Shown piece by piece: positions 24,520 to 33,367 of a DNA stretch of 52,624 nucleotides. A program made the translations under genes and the position numbers. The stretch is from positions 1 to 52,624 of the forward strand of contig JAIMJL010000008.1 in NCBI GenBank assembly GCA_020693225.1. Reading direction: 5' to 3'. The DNA comes from Sandarakinorhabdus sp. (GTDB taxonomy: Bacteria; Pseudomonadota; Alphaproteobacteria; Sphingomonadales; Sphingomonadaceae). Every line of letters begins with the position of its first letter. The first letter of the stretch is position 1. A model generated the notes under the pieces. It was not told the DNA's origin, made no database searches, and saw only the letters and a list, made by a program, of their open reading frames with translations.

Positions 24520-25479
24520 GCGCGGGCAGGGTGGCTCCTGGCCGCGCACCGGTGGCGCCGGCTTGTCCGGATCGGCGGCGGCAACCAAAATGCCGGCTGG
24601 CAAGACGCCGGAAAAGGGCAGCAATTGCGCCTTGCGCGCGCGCTTTTCCGAAACCGGGGGCAGCCCGGCCAAGGCGGCGCGGAAGCTGGCCGGGCAAACG
24701 GTTTCGATGGTCCCGGCAATCCGCACTTCGCCGCCAGCACCGGGGACCAGCGTGGCTGCAATCCGGCCGATTTCGCCGGTGCTGTCGGTCAGCACCAGCG
24801 ACCGGATTTCCAGCGTGCCACCATCCGCCCATATGGCAAAGCTGCGAACCGGCGCCCGCCCGGTGATTTCACCGTCGAGCTGCACGGCCAGCGGATCGCC
24901 GGCGTCGGCCCGAACGCCCTTGCCCGACAGCACAAACTGGTCCTGCGTCGGCAGGCGCGGGCTTGGGCTGGCTTCGGCGGTCGCCGGCGTTTCCCGGAAA
25001 TGCGCCTCCAGCCTTTCCGCCCGCAGCCTGGCAGTCAGCAGGCCAATGGCAAGTTCGGGGCTTTCCCAAACAATCGAAAGCCGGCCCACCGTGCCACCAT
25101 CCATGCGCAGGCTGGCCTGTGCCTGCGGCGCGGCAATGCGAACATGGGCTCCGGACAGCGGCTTCAGCTGCAAGGACGCAACCGAATTGCGCAGGCTCAG
25201 CACCTGTCGGTCGGGCTGCCAGGGCTGGCGGTTGACCGAAAGACTGTCAGCGGCGAGCCGGCTGGTGAGGGCGTCGTCCGCGCGGCCAATGGCGAGCGGC
25301 GCAACCGTCGCCTCAAGGCGATAGGGAAATCCCCCCGTGGTGATTGCGGTGCCGGCAGGCAGCAGCGGCTGCATGTCAGCCAGCAGCCGGTCGCGATGTC
25401 CGCCCCACAGGAAGGCCCACAGCAGGATGCCACCCGCCAGCGGCAGCAGCGCCACCCACAAGGGAAAGCGCCGCTTCAT
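24511..25479 (-). CDS. DUF2125 domain-containing exported protein
   Basis: A 322-residue protein with one N-terminal TM/signal anchor (PLWVALLPLAGGILLWAFLW) and a long beta-rich periplasmic part typical of DUF2125: TTGGFPYRLEATVAPLAI, IAAPQAQASLRMDGG and QFVLSGKGVRADAGDPLAVQLDGE. The family is largely alphaproteobacterial and its function is unknown; its fold resembles AsmA-like or LPS-transfer repeats, but that is speculative. The ATG overlaps the PlsC stop (ATGA), placing it third in a coupled YdcF-PlsC-DUF2125 operon, which points to an envelope role. Confidence 0.87.
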   Translation of the reverse strand: MKRRFPLWVALLPLAGGILLWAFLWGGHRDRLLADMQPLLPAGTAITTGGFPYRLEATVAPLAIGRADDALTSRLAADSLSVNRQPWQPDRQVLSLRNSVASLQLKPLSGAHVRIAAPQAQASLRMDGGTVGRLSIVWESPELAIGLLTARLRAERLEAHFRETPATAEASPSPRLPTQDQFVLSGKGVRADAGDPLAVQLDGEITGRAPVRSFAIWADGGTLEIRSLVLTDSTGEIGRIAATLVPGAGGEVRIAGTIETVCPASFRAALAGLPPVSEKRARKAQLLPFSGVLPAGILVAAADPDKPAPPVRGQEPPCPRLR

Positions 25480-26171
25480 ACCGTCACGGTTCGCGGGTCG
25501 GCGTTGATTGCGGCATGCACGCGGGCCTCGAAATCCTCGCGCGGCAACCCGGTTGGCACCTCCGGCTGAAACGCTAGCGTGACCGTGCCGGGCTGGCGCA
25601 GCGACGTCCTGCTCCAGACCTTGCCGGAATCCAGAGCAACCGGGACCACCGGCAGCTTGAGCGCGGCATAGACCGCGTAAAGCCCGGCTTTGAGTTCCGG
25701 GCTTTCGCCAACCGGCACCCGGGTGCCTTCAGGGAACATCACGATCGGCCGCCCCTCGGCAACCCGAAGCCTCGCCTGCCGCAGCATGGATTTCAGCGCC
25801 GCGCCGCCCTTGTCCCGCTCCACAAAAATGCTGCCATGCCGCCACGACACATAGCCCCAGACCGGGATCTTGCGCAGCTCCGCCTTCATCACAACCGCCG
25901 GCCAATCGAACAGAAACAGCGTCAGGAAGGTTTCAAAAGCCGACTGGTGCTTCAAGGCAACGATGGCGCCCGACTGCGGAATATCGCCGCGGATCACCAG
26001 CCGGATGCCATGGAACACGCGCGCACACCAGACAAACCAGACCGACCATTTGTGCGACCCCCACACGATCGCCTTGGCGGAAAACGGCGAAACAATCGCG
26101 ATCGACAGGGTGATCAACACCGCCCCCGGCAGGAAGACGATCGTAAACAGCAGGTTGCGCAGAAAGGCCAT
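25476..26171 (-). CDS. 1-acyl-sn-glycerol-3-phosphate acyltransferase (PlsC family)
   Basis: A 231-residue membrane acyltransferase that adds the second acyl chain in phosphatidate synthesis, or a related acceptor. An N-terminal hydrophobic segment (NLLFTIVFLPGAVLITLSIAI) is followed by motif I as KHQSAFETF, where Glu replaces the Asp of HX4D, motif II around SIFVERDK, motif III FPEGTRVPVGE and motif IV VVPVALDSG. HX4E forms are common in alphaproteobacteria. The start ATG at 26171 sits in TGATG with the YdcF stop; a GTG at 26174 is an alternative. Downstream it overlaps DUF2125. Confidence 0.88.
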   Translation of the reverse strand: MAFLRNLLFTIVFLPGAVLITLSIAIVSPFSAKAIVWGSHKWSVWFVWCARVFHGIRLVIRGDIPQSGAIVALKHQSAFETFLTLFLFDWPAVVMKAELRKIPVWGYVSWRHGSIFVERDKGGAALKSMLRQARLRVAEGRPIVMFPEGTRVPVGESPELKAGLYAVYAALKLPVVPVALDSGKVWSRTSLRQPGTVTLAFQPEVPTGLPREDFEARVHAAINADPRTVTV

Positions 26172-26773
26172 CACACCTTCCTCATGGATGGCGGGCGCAT
26201 CAGCAGCATCACGCGCGAAGCTATGAATTTCAGATATTCTTCGCCCATGCGCCAGAGCGGGCGCGGCTGCGCCACGGCATCGGCAACGATCTGCACCTCC
26301 GGGCCAAGCCGCGCGGCGATTTCCGACCGCGCCCGCTGCATGTGAAAACTGGAGGTGACCAGCCGGATGGAGCGCATGCCGTGCTTGCGCGCCCAGCTCG
26401 CCACTTCTGCCGCATTGGATCGGGTGTCTTCGGCAACGAACCCGATATCGACACAGCAGGCGAACATCTGCGGCGAGATGCCGGCGGCCAGCCGGATCTC
26501 CTCCGGCGTCGCAACCCGGTCGGCACCCGATATCAGCATCCGTCGGGCGCTGCCGGCCTGCATCACTTCAATGCCGCGCGCGCTGCGTCCGGCGCCACCG
26601 GTCAACACGGCAACCCCGTCGGTGCGGATGACAAGATCGGCCGGCCCAGGTGCTGCCAGCACAAACCAGGCAAAACCGCCGAGAAGCAGCAGCAAGGCGG
26701 TCATCAGCATCCGCCAAAGCCACCACAACACGCTGCGCGGTTGCTTGCGGCCGGGTCTGCGGGTTTGCGCCAT
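26171..26773 (-). CDS. YdcF/ElyC family (DUF218) membrane protein
   Basis: A 200-residue protein with a basic N-terminus, one TM helix (WRMLMTALLLLLGGFAWFVLA) and a DUF218 domain: VAVLTGGAGRSARGIEVM, MLISGADRVATPEEI, EDTRSNAAEVASWA and LVTSSFHMQRARSE. These are the family's conserved Gly, Glu, Thr/Asn and His positions. E. coli relatives (ElyC/YdcF) affect cell-envelope and undecaprenyl-lipid metabolism. It heads the coupled operon with PlsC and DUF2125. Confidence 0.87.
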   Translation of the reverse strand: MAQTRRPGRKQPRSVLWWLWRMLMTALLLLLGGFAWFVLAAPGPADLVIRTDGVAVLTGGAGRSARGIEVMQAGSARRMLISGADRVATPEEIRLAAGISPQMFACCVDIGFVAEDTRSNAAEVASWARKHGMRSIRLVTSSFHMQRARSEIAARLGPEVQIVADAVAQPRPLWRMGEEYLKFIASRVMLLMRPPSMRKV

Positions 26774-26864
26774 GCGCGCTGTCTAACCGCCTCGACGGCG
26801 CGGCGCAAACCAGCCTTTCGCTCGCCCCTTGCCTGATACCACATCTTGTGGCCATATGCGCTGC

Positions 26865-27650
26865 ATGCAGCTTCGATGCCCCAGTTGTAGCGCGCGCTAT
26901 CAGGTCTCCGCCGAAGGCTGGCCAGCCGATACCGGGCCGCACGGGGATCTGCTGCTGCGGCCGCGCAAGGTGCGGTGTCGGCGTTGTCAGGAGGTCTGGC
27001 TCGCCACGCCGGAGGATGAAGAAGAGATTTTCGATCCCGGCCCGCCGCTGGAACCGGCACGAACCAACCTTGGCCCGGTTCCGGCCGCTTTTGCCCGGCA
27101 AAGCCCGCCTGAACAAGCAGACAAGCAGGCAGATGGCGACGGTCCGCTTCCACCGAAGCGGCGCAGGATTTGGGTGCTAGTGCTGGTGCCACTTGCCTTT
27201 GCAGCGGCAGCCTATGTCGCCGTCGCCAGCAATCATGTCGATCCGCAAGCCTATGGACTGCCGCCGCTTGCCGACTGGGCGCGGCCCAATTTCGAGGCGG
27301 TGCAGCTTCCGGCAATGAATCTGCCCACCATCCGCGTACCGGAAGCCCCAGCCACCCGCCTTGCTCTGGTTGCAGAGGCCAAGAGCGATGCCATTCCCGG
27401 CGGCGGCTCGGTCTGGACAATCCGCGGCACCATTTCAAACACCACCGAAGCCCGCCTTGATGTCCCGGCCATAGAGCTCGAAATTCTCGATGCTGCCGGC
27501 GTGCCGCTATCGGCATGGACCATCCGGCCTCCGGCGGATACGGTCTCTCCCGGACGCCAACTTGCCTTCGAAACCACCGCGCTCAATCCGCCCTCCGGTG
27601 CCCGCCGGGTGCGGGTCTCGCTGAAGCCGCCGTCACTGGCCCGGCTTTGA
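26865..27650 (+). CDS. Zinc-ribbon (MJ0042-type) membrane protein
   Basis: A 261-residue protein. Residues 1-45 form a zinc ribbon: CPSC near the start and CRRC about 40 residues later (MJ0042 domain). An acidic linker follows, then a KRRRIWVLVLVPLAFAAAAYVAV membrane helix (about 105-125) and an extracytoplasmic domain with a DUF3426-like pattern (WTIRGTISNTTEARLDVPAI, then PLSAWTIRPPADTVSPG). The function is unknown; alphaproteobacterial relatives often sit near cell-division genes. The ATG at 26865 matches family starts; one at 26856 is possible. It diverges from YdcF and converges on lexA. Confidence 0.82.
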   Translation: MQLRCPSCSARYQVSAEGWPADTGPHGDLLLRPRKVRCRRCQEVWLATPEDEEEIFDPGPPLEPARTNLGPVPAAFARQSPPEQADKQADGDGPLPPKRRRIWVLVLVPLAFAAAAYVAVASNHVDPQAYGLPPLADWARPNFEAVQLPAMNLPTIRVPEAPATRLALVAEAKSDAIPGGGSVWTIRGTISNTTEARLDVPAIELEILDAAGVPLSAWTIRPPADTVSPGRQLAFETTALNPPSGARRVRVSLKPPSLARL

Positions 27651-27675
27651 TCCGCGCCGCCAGGTTCGCCGCCGT

Positions 27676-28347
27676 TCAATAGCGGCGCAGAAGCCCCGCC
27701 AGCTTGCCCTGGATCTTCACCCGCGACGGCAGATAATATTGCGGCTCGAATGCCGCATTGGCCGGGTCCAGCCGAATCATGCCCTTGTCGCGGTGCAGAT
27801 ATTTCAACGTCGCCTCGCTGTTGTCGATCAGCGCCACCACGATCTCGCCATCGCGCGCCTCGTCCGCCTTGCGGATCAGCGCGAAGTCGCCATCGAAAAT
27901 GCCGGCATCGATCATCGATTCGCCAGACACCTGCAGCGCATAATGCTCGCCCGGGCCAAGCAATGCCGCCGGAACCGCCAGCTCCTCATGATCCTCCACC
28001 GCCTCGATCGGCAAACCGGCGGCAATGCGCCCCACAAAGGGCACCGATCGCGATGGCGCAGCACGCTCCGCCGCGCGGGCGCGGGCCTGCGCCAGGTCGG
28101 AAACCGTGGCGCCACCGCGATCCGGCACCGCATCGCCCGGCAGTTTCACCACCTCCAGCGCCCGGGCGCGGTTGGGCAGCCGACGCAGAAACTGTCGCTC
28201 TTCCAGCGCGCCGATCAACCGGTGCACGCCGGATTTCGATTTCAGATCCAGCGCCTCCTTCATCTCCTCGAACGAAGGCGAAACGCCGGTGTCACTCAGC
28301 CGCTCATTGATGAACAACAGCAGCTCATGTTGCTTGCGCGTCAGCAT
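27676..28347 (-). CDS. lexA: LexA repressor
   Basis: The SOS-response repressor and self-cleaving protease, 223 residues. The winged helix covers about 1-65 ([17 protein letters not shown], then [20 protein letters not shown]). The cleavage site is Ala110-Gly111 in GRIAAGLP. The catalytic dyad is Ser144 (SGESMID) and a Lys near 182 (ATLKYLHRD). The start at 28347 is the conserved MLTRKQ; an earlier TTG is not supported. GAAC-N7-GAAC boxes directly upstream indicate autoregulation. The gene is preceded on the same strand by moeA, 87 bp away. Confidence 0.95.
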   Translation of the reverse strand: MLTRKQHELLLFINERLSDTGVSPSFEEMKEALDLKSKSGVHRLIGALEERQFLRRLPNRARALEVVKLPGDAVPDRGGATVSDLAQARARAAERAAPSRSVPFVGRIAAGLPIEAVEDHEELAVPAALLGPGEHYALQVSGESMIDAGIFDGDFALIRKADEARDGEIVVALIDNSEATLKYLHRDKGMIRLDPANAAFEPQYYLPSRVKIQGKLAGLLRRY

Positions 28348-28373
28348 GCGAATCCCCAATCGGCCCAGCCTTG

Positions 28374-28409
28374 GAACATGCCAAGAACATTAGGGGAACC
28401 TTGCGGAAC
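28374..28409 (-). promoter_or_regulatory. SOS box array (LexA operators) upstream of lexA
   Basis: Four GAAC half-sites start at 28374, 28385, 28396 and 28406 (GTTC on the coding strand). The first three are spaced exactly 11 bp, giving two overlapping GAAC-N7-GAAC boxes, the alphaproteobacterial LexA consensus. The fourth is one base short (N6). The array begins 27 bp upstream of the ATG. Confidence 0.85.
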
Positions 28410-28433
28410 AAGTCAAGCCTCGCAGAAGCCCCT

Positions 28434-29639
28434 TCAAAGGGTTAACACAGGAACATTATCCCCCACGGCCAGCGCCGCCGCATATTCCGGCCGCACCAGC
28501 AGCGCGTCCGCCTGTGCCAGAACGTGCAACATGCTGCTGTCCTGCGCGCTGGCGGGGGTAGCCCAGAGGCTGCCATCGTCGGCGCGGTGCAGCCGGGCGC
28601 GCATGAAATCCCGGCGCGCGCCATTGGCCTTCAGCGCCACGGTGCTTTGCGCCCATACCGGCTCGGCAACCGGTCTCGGGTCGCCCGAAAGATGCCGCAG
28701 CAGCGGCAGAACAAACAGCGTGGCGCACACGAATGCCGAAACAGGGTTGCCGGGAAGGCCAATCACCTGCGCATTGCCCAGCCGGCCAGCCAGCATCGGC
28801 TTTCCCGGTCGCAGCGCGATGCGCCAGAAATCGATTTCGGCGCCGCTTTCCAGCAACACCGGCCGCACCAGATCATGGTCGCCAACCGATGCGCCGCCGA
28901 TGGTGATGATCACATCATGCGCCGCTGCGGCCGCAAAGGCATCTGCCAGCGCCGCGCGCCGGTCCGGTACGATGCCGAAATCCTGCACCATGGCTCCAGC
29001 CTGCCCCAGAAGCGCGGCCAGCATTACGCCATTGGAGCTGACGATCCTGTCGGCAGCTGGCAGCGTTCCGGGCGGTACCAGCTCGTCTCCGGTGACGATC
29101 AACGCAACCCTTGGCCGGCGAACCACCGGCACGGTCGCGTAGCCTGCAGCCGCCAGCAATCCGATCCGCCCCGGCGTCAGCCTTTCCCCGGCCTTTGCAA
29201 CGCCCTCTCCGGTGCGAAAATCCAATCCCGCGCGGCGGATATGTGCGCCTTTGGCCGCAGGGCCATCGCCCACGATCCGCACGCTTTCGCCTTGCGCCTC
29301 GGCATCCTCCTGCACGGCAACAGTATCAGCACCCTGCGGAAGCGGTGCGCCGGTGAAGATCCGCACGGTCTCGCCTGCCTGCAACTGCCCCGAAAAGCCC
29401 CTTCCCGCCGCCGATTCGCCGATCAACCGCAGCGACAGGCGCAGATCCTGAAAGCGCAGGGCATAGCCATCCATCGCGCTCATATCGCCCGGCGGCTGGG
29501 TCAACAGCGCGGCCATGTCGGCCGCCAGAAAGCGCCCCGATGCGGCAAGCAGGTCAACCGTTTCGGGGGGAAGCGGCAGCGCCGCGCCCAGGATCCGCGA
29601 CAACGCCTCCTCCACCGGCAAAAGCGCCCCCTCAGCCAT
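28434..29639 (-). CDS. moeA: Molybdopterin molybdotransferase
   Basis: A 401-residue enzyme that inserts molybdate into adenylylated molybdopterin, the last step of molybdenum cofactor synthesis. Domains: N-terminal MoeA-N with [14 protein letters not shown] (about residues 48-61) and the [19 protein letters not shown] loop; the MoCF-binding domain with [40 protein letters not shown] and [13 protein letters not shown]; and a C-terminal beta-barrel. It overlaps moaC by 8 bp and is the last gene of the tpiA-to-moeA run. Confidence 0.94.
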   Translation of the reverse strand: MAEGALLPVEEALSRILGAALPLPPETVDLLAASGRFLAADMAALLTQPPGDMSAMDGYALRFQDLRLSLRLIGESAAGRGFSGQLQAGETVRIFTGAPLPQGADTVAVQEDAEAQGESVRIVGDGPAAKGAHIRRAGLDFRTGEGVAKAGERLTPGRIGLLAAAGYATVPVVRRPRVALIVTGDELVPPGTLPAADRIVSSNGVMLAALLGQAGAMVQDFGIVPDRRAALADAFAAAAAHDVIITIGGASVGDHDLVRPVLLESGAEIDFWRIALRPGKPMLAGRLGNAQVIGLPGNPVSAFVCATLFVLPLLRHLSGDPRPVAEPVWAQSTVALKANGARRDFMRARLHRADDGSLWATPASAQDSSMLHVLAQADALLVRPEYAAALAVGDNVPVLTL

Positions 29640-30114
29640 GCCAGTCGCCGGATTTTCCCCCGCGCTTCTCGGTCAGCCGAATGCCCTCGATCCGCATCCC
29701 GCGATCCAGCGCCTTGGCCATGTCATACACTGTCAGCAGCGCCACCGACACGGCCGTCAGCGCCTCCATTTCCACCCCGGTCTGTCCGCTTGTCCTGACT
29801 TCCGCCCGGGCCGCAACACCCTCGGGCAGCAGCTCCAGATCCACCACCACCGACGTTAGCGACAGCGGATGACACAGCGGTATCAGATCGGTCGTCCGCT
29901 TTGCCGCCATGATCCCGGCAATGCGGGCCACCGCGAGCACATCGCCCTTCTTCACCGCGCCCGCAGCAATCGCCTCGCGCGCCACGGCACCCATCCGGAT
30001 TTGCCCCAAAGCCACCGCCACCCGCTCGGTCACCGCCTTGCCGCCCACATCCACCATCCGCGCCGCGCCGGTGGCATCGAGATGGGTCAGGCCCGCTGTC
30101 ATGGGGTCTGTCAT
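29632..30114 (-). CDS. moaC: Cyclic pyranopterin monophosphate synthase
   Basis: A 160-residue MoaC that converts the cyclic GTP intermediate made by MoaA into cyclic pyranopterin monophosphate. Signatures: [15 protein letters not shown] at the start, [24 protein letters not shown]-like active-site loop, [18 protein letters not shown] and the C-terminal [12 protein letters not shown]. The loop's Lys, Asp and His are present. It overlaps trpC (ATGA) and moeA. The partner moaA is not in this window. Confidence 0.95.
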   Translation of the reverse strand: MTDPMTAGLTHLDATGAARMVDVGGKAVTERVAVALGQIRMGAVAREAIAAGAVKKGDVLAVARIAGIMAAKRTTDLIPLCHPLSLTSVVVDLELLPEGVAARAEVRTSGQTGVEMEALTAVSVALLTVYDMAKALDRGMRIEGIRLTEKRGGKSGDWHG

Positions 30115-30899
30115 GGGGTGGCCAGCAGGCGACGGGTGGCCGCCGCCACATCGGCCTCGCGCATCAGCGCCTCGCCCACCAGAAAGCTGCTCACCCCGGA
30201 TTGCCGCATCTGCTGCAGGTCTGCGTGGGTTGAAAGCCCGGATTCCGACACCACCAGCCGGTCCGCAGGAGCCATCGCGGCCAGCCGAACCGTCGTCTGC
30301 AGATCCACCACCATCGTTTTCAGATCCCGGTTGTTCACCCCGATCAACCGGCTTTGCAGCTTCAGCGCGCGCTCCATCTCGGCTTCGTCATGCACTTCCA
30401 CCAGCACATCCATGCCCAGCTGCATCGCCTCGGCCTCCAGATCCAGCAGCAGGCCTTGCTCCAGCGCCGCCACGATCAGCAGCACGGCATCCGCCCCCAG
30501 ATGCCGCGCTTCGGCCAGCTGGTAGCTTTCGATCACGAAATCCTTGCGCAGCGCCGGCAGGGTGACCACGGCGCGCGCCTGCTGCAAATAGGCGTCCTTG
30601 CCCTGGAAATAGGGCTCGTCGGTCAACACCGAAAGGCAGGTGGCACCACCCTCGGCATAGGCATTGGCCAGCGCGGCCGGCGCGAAATCGGCGCGGATCA
30701 GCCCTTTTGAAGGGCTGGCCTTCTTGATCTCGGCAATCAAGCCGGATCGGCCTTCAAGGCGGGCCTGCTCCAGCGCCGCCAGAAATCCCCGCGGCGCGCC
30801 ATTGGCGGCCGGATCAAGGCTTTCGCGCGGGCAAACGGCCTTGCGGGCGGCAACATGCGCCCGCTTGGCGTCGAGGATAGGTTGCAACCGGTCTGCCAT
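30111..30899 (-). CDS. trpC: Indole-3-glycerol phosphate synthase
   Basis: A 262-residue TIM barrel that closes the indole ring in tryptophan synthesis. Motifs: [14 protein letters not shown] (catalytic Lys), [60 protein letters not shown] and VSESGLST. It is a stand-alone trpC, not fused to trpF. It sits between trpD (9-bp gap) and moaC (ATGA overlap). Confidence 0.95.
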   Translation of the reverse strand: MADRLQPILDAKRAHVAARKAVCPRESLDPAANGAPRGFLAALEQARLEGRSGLIAEIKKASPSKGLIRADFAPAALANAYAEGGATCLSVLTDEPYFQGKDAYLQQARAVVTLPALRKDFVIESYQLAEARHLGADAVLLIVAALEQGLLLDLEAEAMQLGMDVLVEVHDEAEMERALKLQSRLIGVNNRDLKTMVVDLQTTVRLAAMAPADRLVVSESGLSTHADLQQMRQSGVSSFLVGEALMREADVAAATRRLLATP

Positions 30900-30908
30900 G
30901 CGGTCGTC

Positions 30909-31910
30909 CTAGCGGAAGTCTATGAAGCGCGCGAGCCGGTCATTGGCCGCACCAGTGGAAAGGGCATCATCGGCCAAGGCCAGCGCCGCCTCCCACCCGG
31001 TCGCCGCTTTCGCCAGCTTCAAGGCAGCGGCAGCATTCAGCAGCACAATGGCGCGATAGGCACGCCGTCGCGGCGTATCGCACTGCCCGGCCAGCAGGGC
31101 GCGCAATTCGCCGGCATTCTCCACCGGCCCGCCGCCTCGCAGCACGTCCAGACTATGTCCCGAAAGTCCGAATTTCTCCGGGTCAAGCAAGGCCGGGCGC
31201 ACGATGCCGGCGTGCATCCAGGCCATCTCGGTGGTGCCGTGGACGGCAATCTCGTCCAGTCCGCTGCCATGCACCACCAGTGCATCGGCGGATCCCAGCG
31301 CCGCCGCCGCTTGCGCCATGGGCACCACCCAGCCGGGGGCAAACACGCCGATCATCTGCCGCTGCACCCGCGCCGGATTGGCCAGCGGGCCAAGCAGGTT
31401 GAAGATCGTGCGGCGGCCAAGCCGGCGCCGCACCGCCGCCACCTGCGCCACCGCCGGATGATGTCGCCCCGCATGCAGGAACACCAGCCCGGTTTCCGCA
31501 AGGCAGGCCTCCAGCCGGTCAAACGGCAGATCGCCCTGCCAACCCAGCGCCGCCAGCACATCGGCAGCACCCGATTGCGACGATGCCGCACGATTGCCAT
31601 GCTTGGCCACCGGCACCCCGCACGCCGCCACCACAAAGGCAACCGCTGTAGACACATTCAGGCTGTGCGCCCCGTCGCCGCCGGTGCCCACCACATCGAT
31701 GGCCCCGTCTGGCGCGGCAATGGCCAGCATCCGCTGGCGCAACACGCCGGCCGCGGCGGCGATTTCCGCTGCCGTCTCGCCCCGGTCGGCCAGCGCCACC
31801 AGAAAGGCGGCGATGGCATCCTCGTCCACCGCACCAGCGAGAATGAGATCAAAGGCCTGCGCCGCGCGATCTGCGTCCAGCGGCAGCGCCGGGTCGGGCA
31901 AGGCGCTCAT
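30909..31910 (-). CDS. trpD: Anthranilate phosphoribosyltransferase
   Basis: A 333-residue enzyme that joins anthranilate and PRPP. The glycine-rich PRPP loop is VVGTGGDGAHSLNVSTA, followed by KHGNRAASSQSGAADVLAALG and RTIFNLLGPLANP, all with expected catalytic residues. The N-terminal helical domain and C-terminal alpha/beta domain are full length. It follows trpG by 13 bp. Confidence 0.95.
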   Translation of the reverse strand: MSALPDPALPLDADRAAQAFDLILAGAVDEDAIAAFLVALADRGETAAEIAAAAGVLRQRMLAIAAPDGAIDVVGTGGDGAHSLNVSTAVAFVVAACGVPVAKHGNRAASSQSGAADVLAALGWQGDLPFDRLEACLAETGLVFLHAGRHHPAVAQVAAVRRRLGRRTIFNLLGPLANPARVQRQMIGVFAPGWVVPMAQAAAALGSADALVVHGSGLDEIAVHGTTEMAWMHAGIVRPALLDPEKFGLSGHSLDVLRGGGPVENAGELRALLAGQCDTPRRRAYRAIVLLNAAAALKLAKAATGWEAALALADDALSTGAANDRLARFIDFR

Positions 31911-31923
31911 GCCGCCACGCCGG

Positions 31924-32529
31924 TCACGCCTTCAGCCCGGCGGGAGAGCGGTGCGGCACACGCGCCATGTCCAGAAAATTCGCCAGCATCGCATGGCCAT
32001 GCTCGGTGGCGATGCTTTCGGGGTGAAACTGCACCCCGTGCAGCGGCAGCTCGCGGTGCCGCAACGCCATGATGATGCCGTCCTGGGTCTGCGCCGTCAC
32101 TTCAAGGCAGGGTGGCAGGGTCTCACGCTCCACGATCAGGCTATGATAGCGCGTCGCGGTAAACGGGCTGGGCAAATCCTCAAACAGGCCACGGCTGCGG
32201 TGAAACACCGGCGAAGTCTTGCCGTGCATCAGCACCGGCGCCCGCACCACCCGGCCCTGAAACGCCTGCCCGATCGCCTGATGGCCAAGGCATACCCCCA
32301 GCAAGGGCAGTTCCTTTGCGGCAGCAGCCTCCACCAGCCCCAGGCAGATGCCCGCCTCATTGGGGGTGCAAGGCCCCGGCGACAGCAATATCGCCTCCGG
32401 CCGCAGCGCCATGGCCTCGTCCACGCTCAGCGCGTCGTTGCGAACCACCTGCACCTCCACCGCCAGCTCCAGCAGATAGTGCACCAGGTTGAAGGTGAAG
32501 CTGTCGTAATTGTCGACCACCAGAATCAT
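31924..32529 (-). CDS. trpG: Anthranilate/aminodeoxychorismate synthase component II (glutamine amidotransferase)
   Basis: A 201-residue class I amidotransferase that supplies ammonia to TrpE or Pab[20 protein letters not shown] opens the protein; the nucleophile Cys is in [13 protein letters not shown]; His and Glu are in [14 protein letters not shown] near the C-terminus. It may serve both tryptophan and folate synthesis. No trpE is present in this window. The ATG overlaps the tpiA stop (ATGA). Confidence 0.94.
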   Translation of the reverse strand: MILVVDNYDSFTFNLVHYLLELAVEVQVVRNDALSVDEAMALRPEAILLSPGPCTPNEAGICLGLVEAAAAKELPLLGVCLGHQAIGQAFQGRVVRAPVLMHGKTSPVFHRSRGLFEDLPSPFTATRYHSLIVERETLPPCLEVTAQTQDGIIMALRHRELPLHGVQFHPESIATEHGHAMLANFLDMARVPHRSPAGLKA

Positions 32530-33263
32530 GGCGTCTGCCCTTGCGCTGCGGCCGCAATGGCCAGGAAATCCCCCGCTTTCAGGCTGGCACCGCCCACCAG
32601 CGCGCCATCGACTCCGGGCAATGCCAGCAACTCCGCCGCATTGCCCGGCTTCACCGAACCACCATACAGCACCCGCACAGGCTCGCCGGCAAGGCCCCGC
32701 ATCTGGCCGGCAATCGCCTGATGCACTTCAACTATCTGTTCCGGAGTCGGGGTCAGCCCGCTGCCGATGGCCCAGACCGGCTCATAGGCGATTACCAGCC
32801 TTGCGGCGTTCGCCCCCGGCGGCACCGACCCGGCCAGCTGCGCTGCAACCACTGCCAGCGCCTGGCCTGCTTCCCGCTGCGCCAATGTTTCCCCCACACA
32901 CAGGATGGCAACCAGTCCGGCCCGCCATGCCGCCTGCACCTTGGCCCGAACGATGGCATCGGTCTCGCCATGATCCATGCGGCGCTCGCTGTGCCCCACA
33001 ATCACATGGCTGGCCCCGGCATCGGCCAGCATTTCGGCCGAAAGATCCCCGGTGTGCGCGCCGCTGGCAAGGGCGTGGCAGTCCTGTCCGCCAAGCCCGA
33101 TGCCGCTGCCTGCCAGGCGCCCGGCAAAGGCTGCCAGCAAGGTGGCGGGCGGGCACAGCAGCAGTTCAACCCCGCGTGGACGCGGCGCAACCCGCACCGC
33201 GTCTGCTTCCGCCGCGCTCGCCTGCAATCCGTTCATCTTCCAGTTACCGGCAATCAGTTTCAT
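32526..33263 (-). CDS. tpiA: Triosephosphate isomerase
   Basis: A 245-residue glycolytic TIM barrel. Catalytic residues: Lys in AGNWKMNG, His in IVGHSERR and Glu in [12 protein letters not shown]; the phosphate loop is [11 protein letters not shown] and VGGASLK. The start is the ATG at 33263 (MKLIAGNWK), not an upstream TTG. It heads the minus-strand run tpiA-trpG-trpD-trpC-moaC-moeA and is divergent from the M48 protease gene, with about 100 bp between. Confidence 0.96.
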   Translation of the reverse strand: MKLIAGNWKMNGLQASAAEADAVRVAPRPRGVELLLCPPATLLAAFAGRLAGSGIGLGGQDCHALASGAHTGDLSAEMLADAGASHVIVGHSERRMDHGETDAIVRAKVQAAWRAGLVAILCVGETLAQREAGQALAVVAAQLAGSVPPGANAARLVIAYEPVWAIGSGLTPTPEQIVEVHQAIAGQMRGLAGEPVRVLYGGSVKPGNAAELLALPGVDGALVGGASLKAGDFLAIAAAAQGQTP

Positions 33264-33367
33264 GGCGTGCAACGATCCTTCGCCCCGGCATTCAGCACAG
33301 GGTCAGCTTTGCCCCCCTCTAGACAGGCAGGCAATCCAACGGCAACCCGTCACAGGAAATGAAGCCG

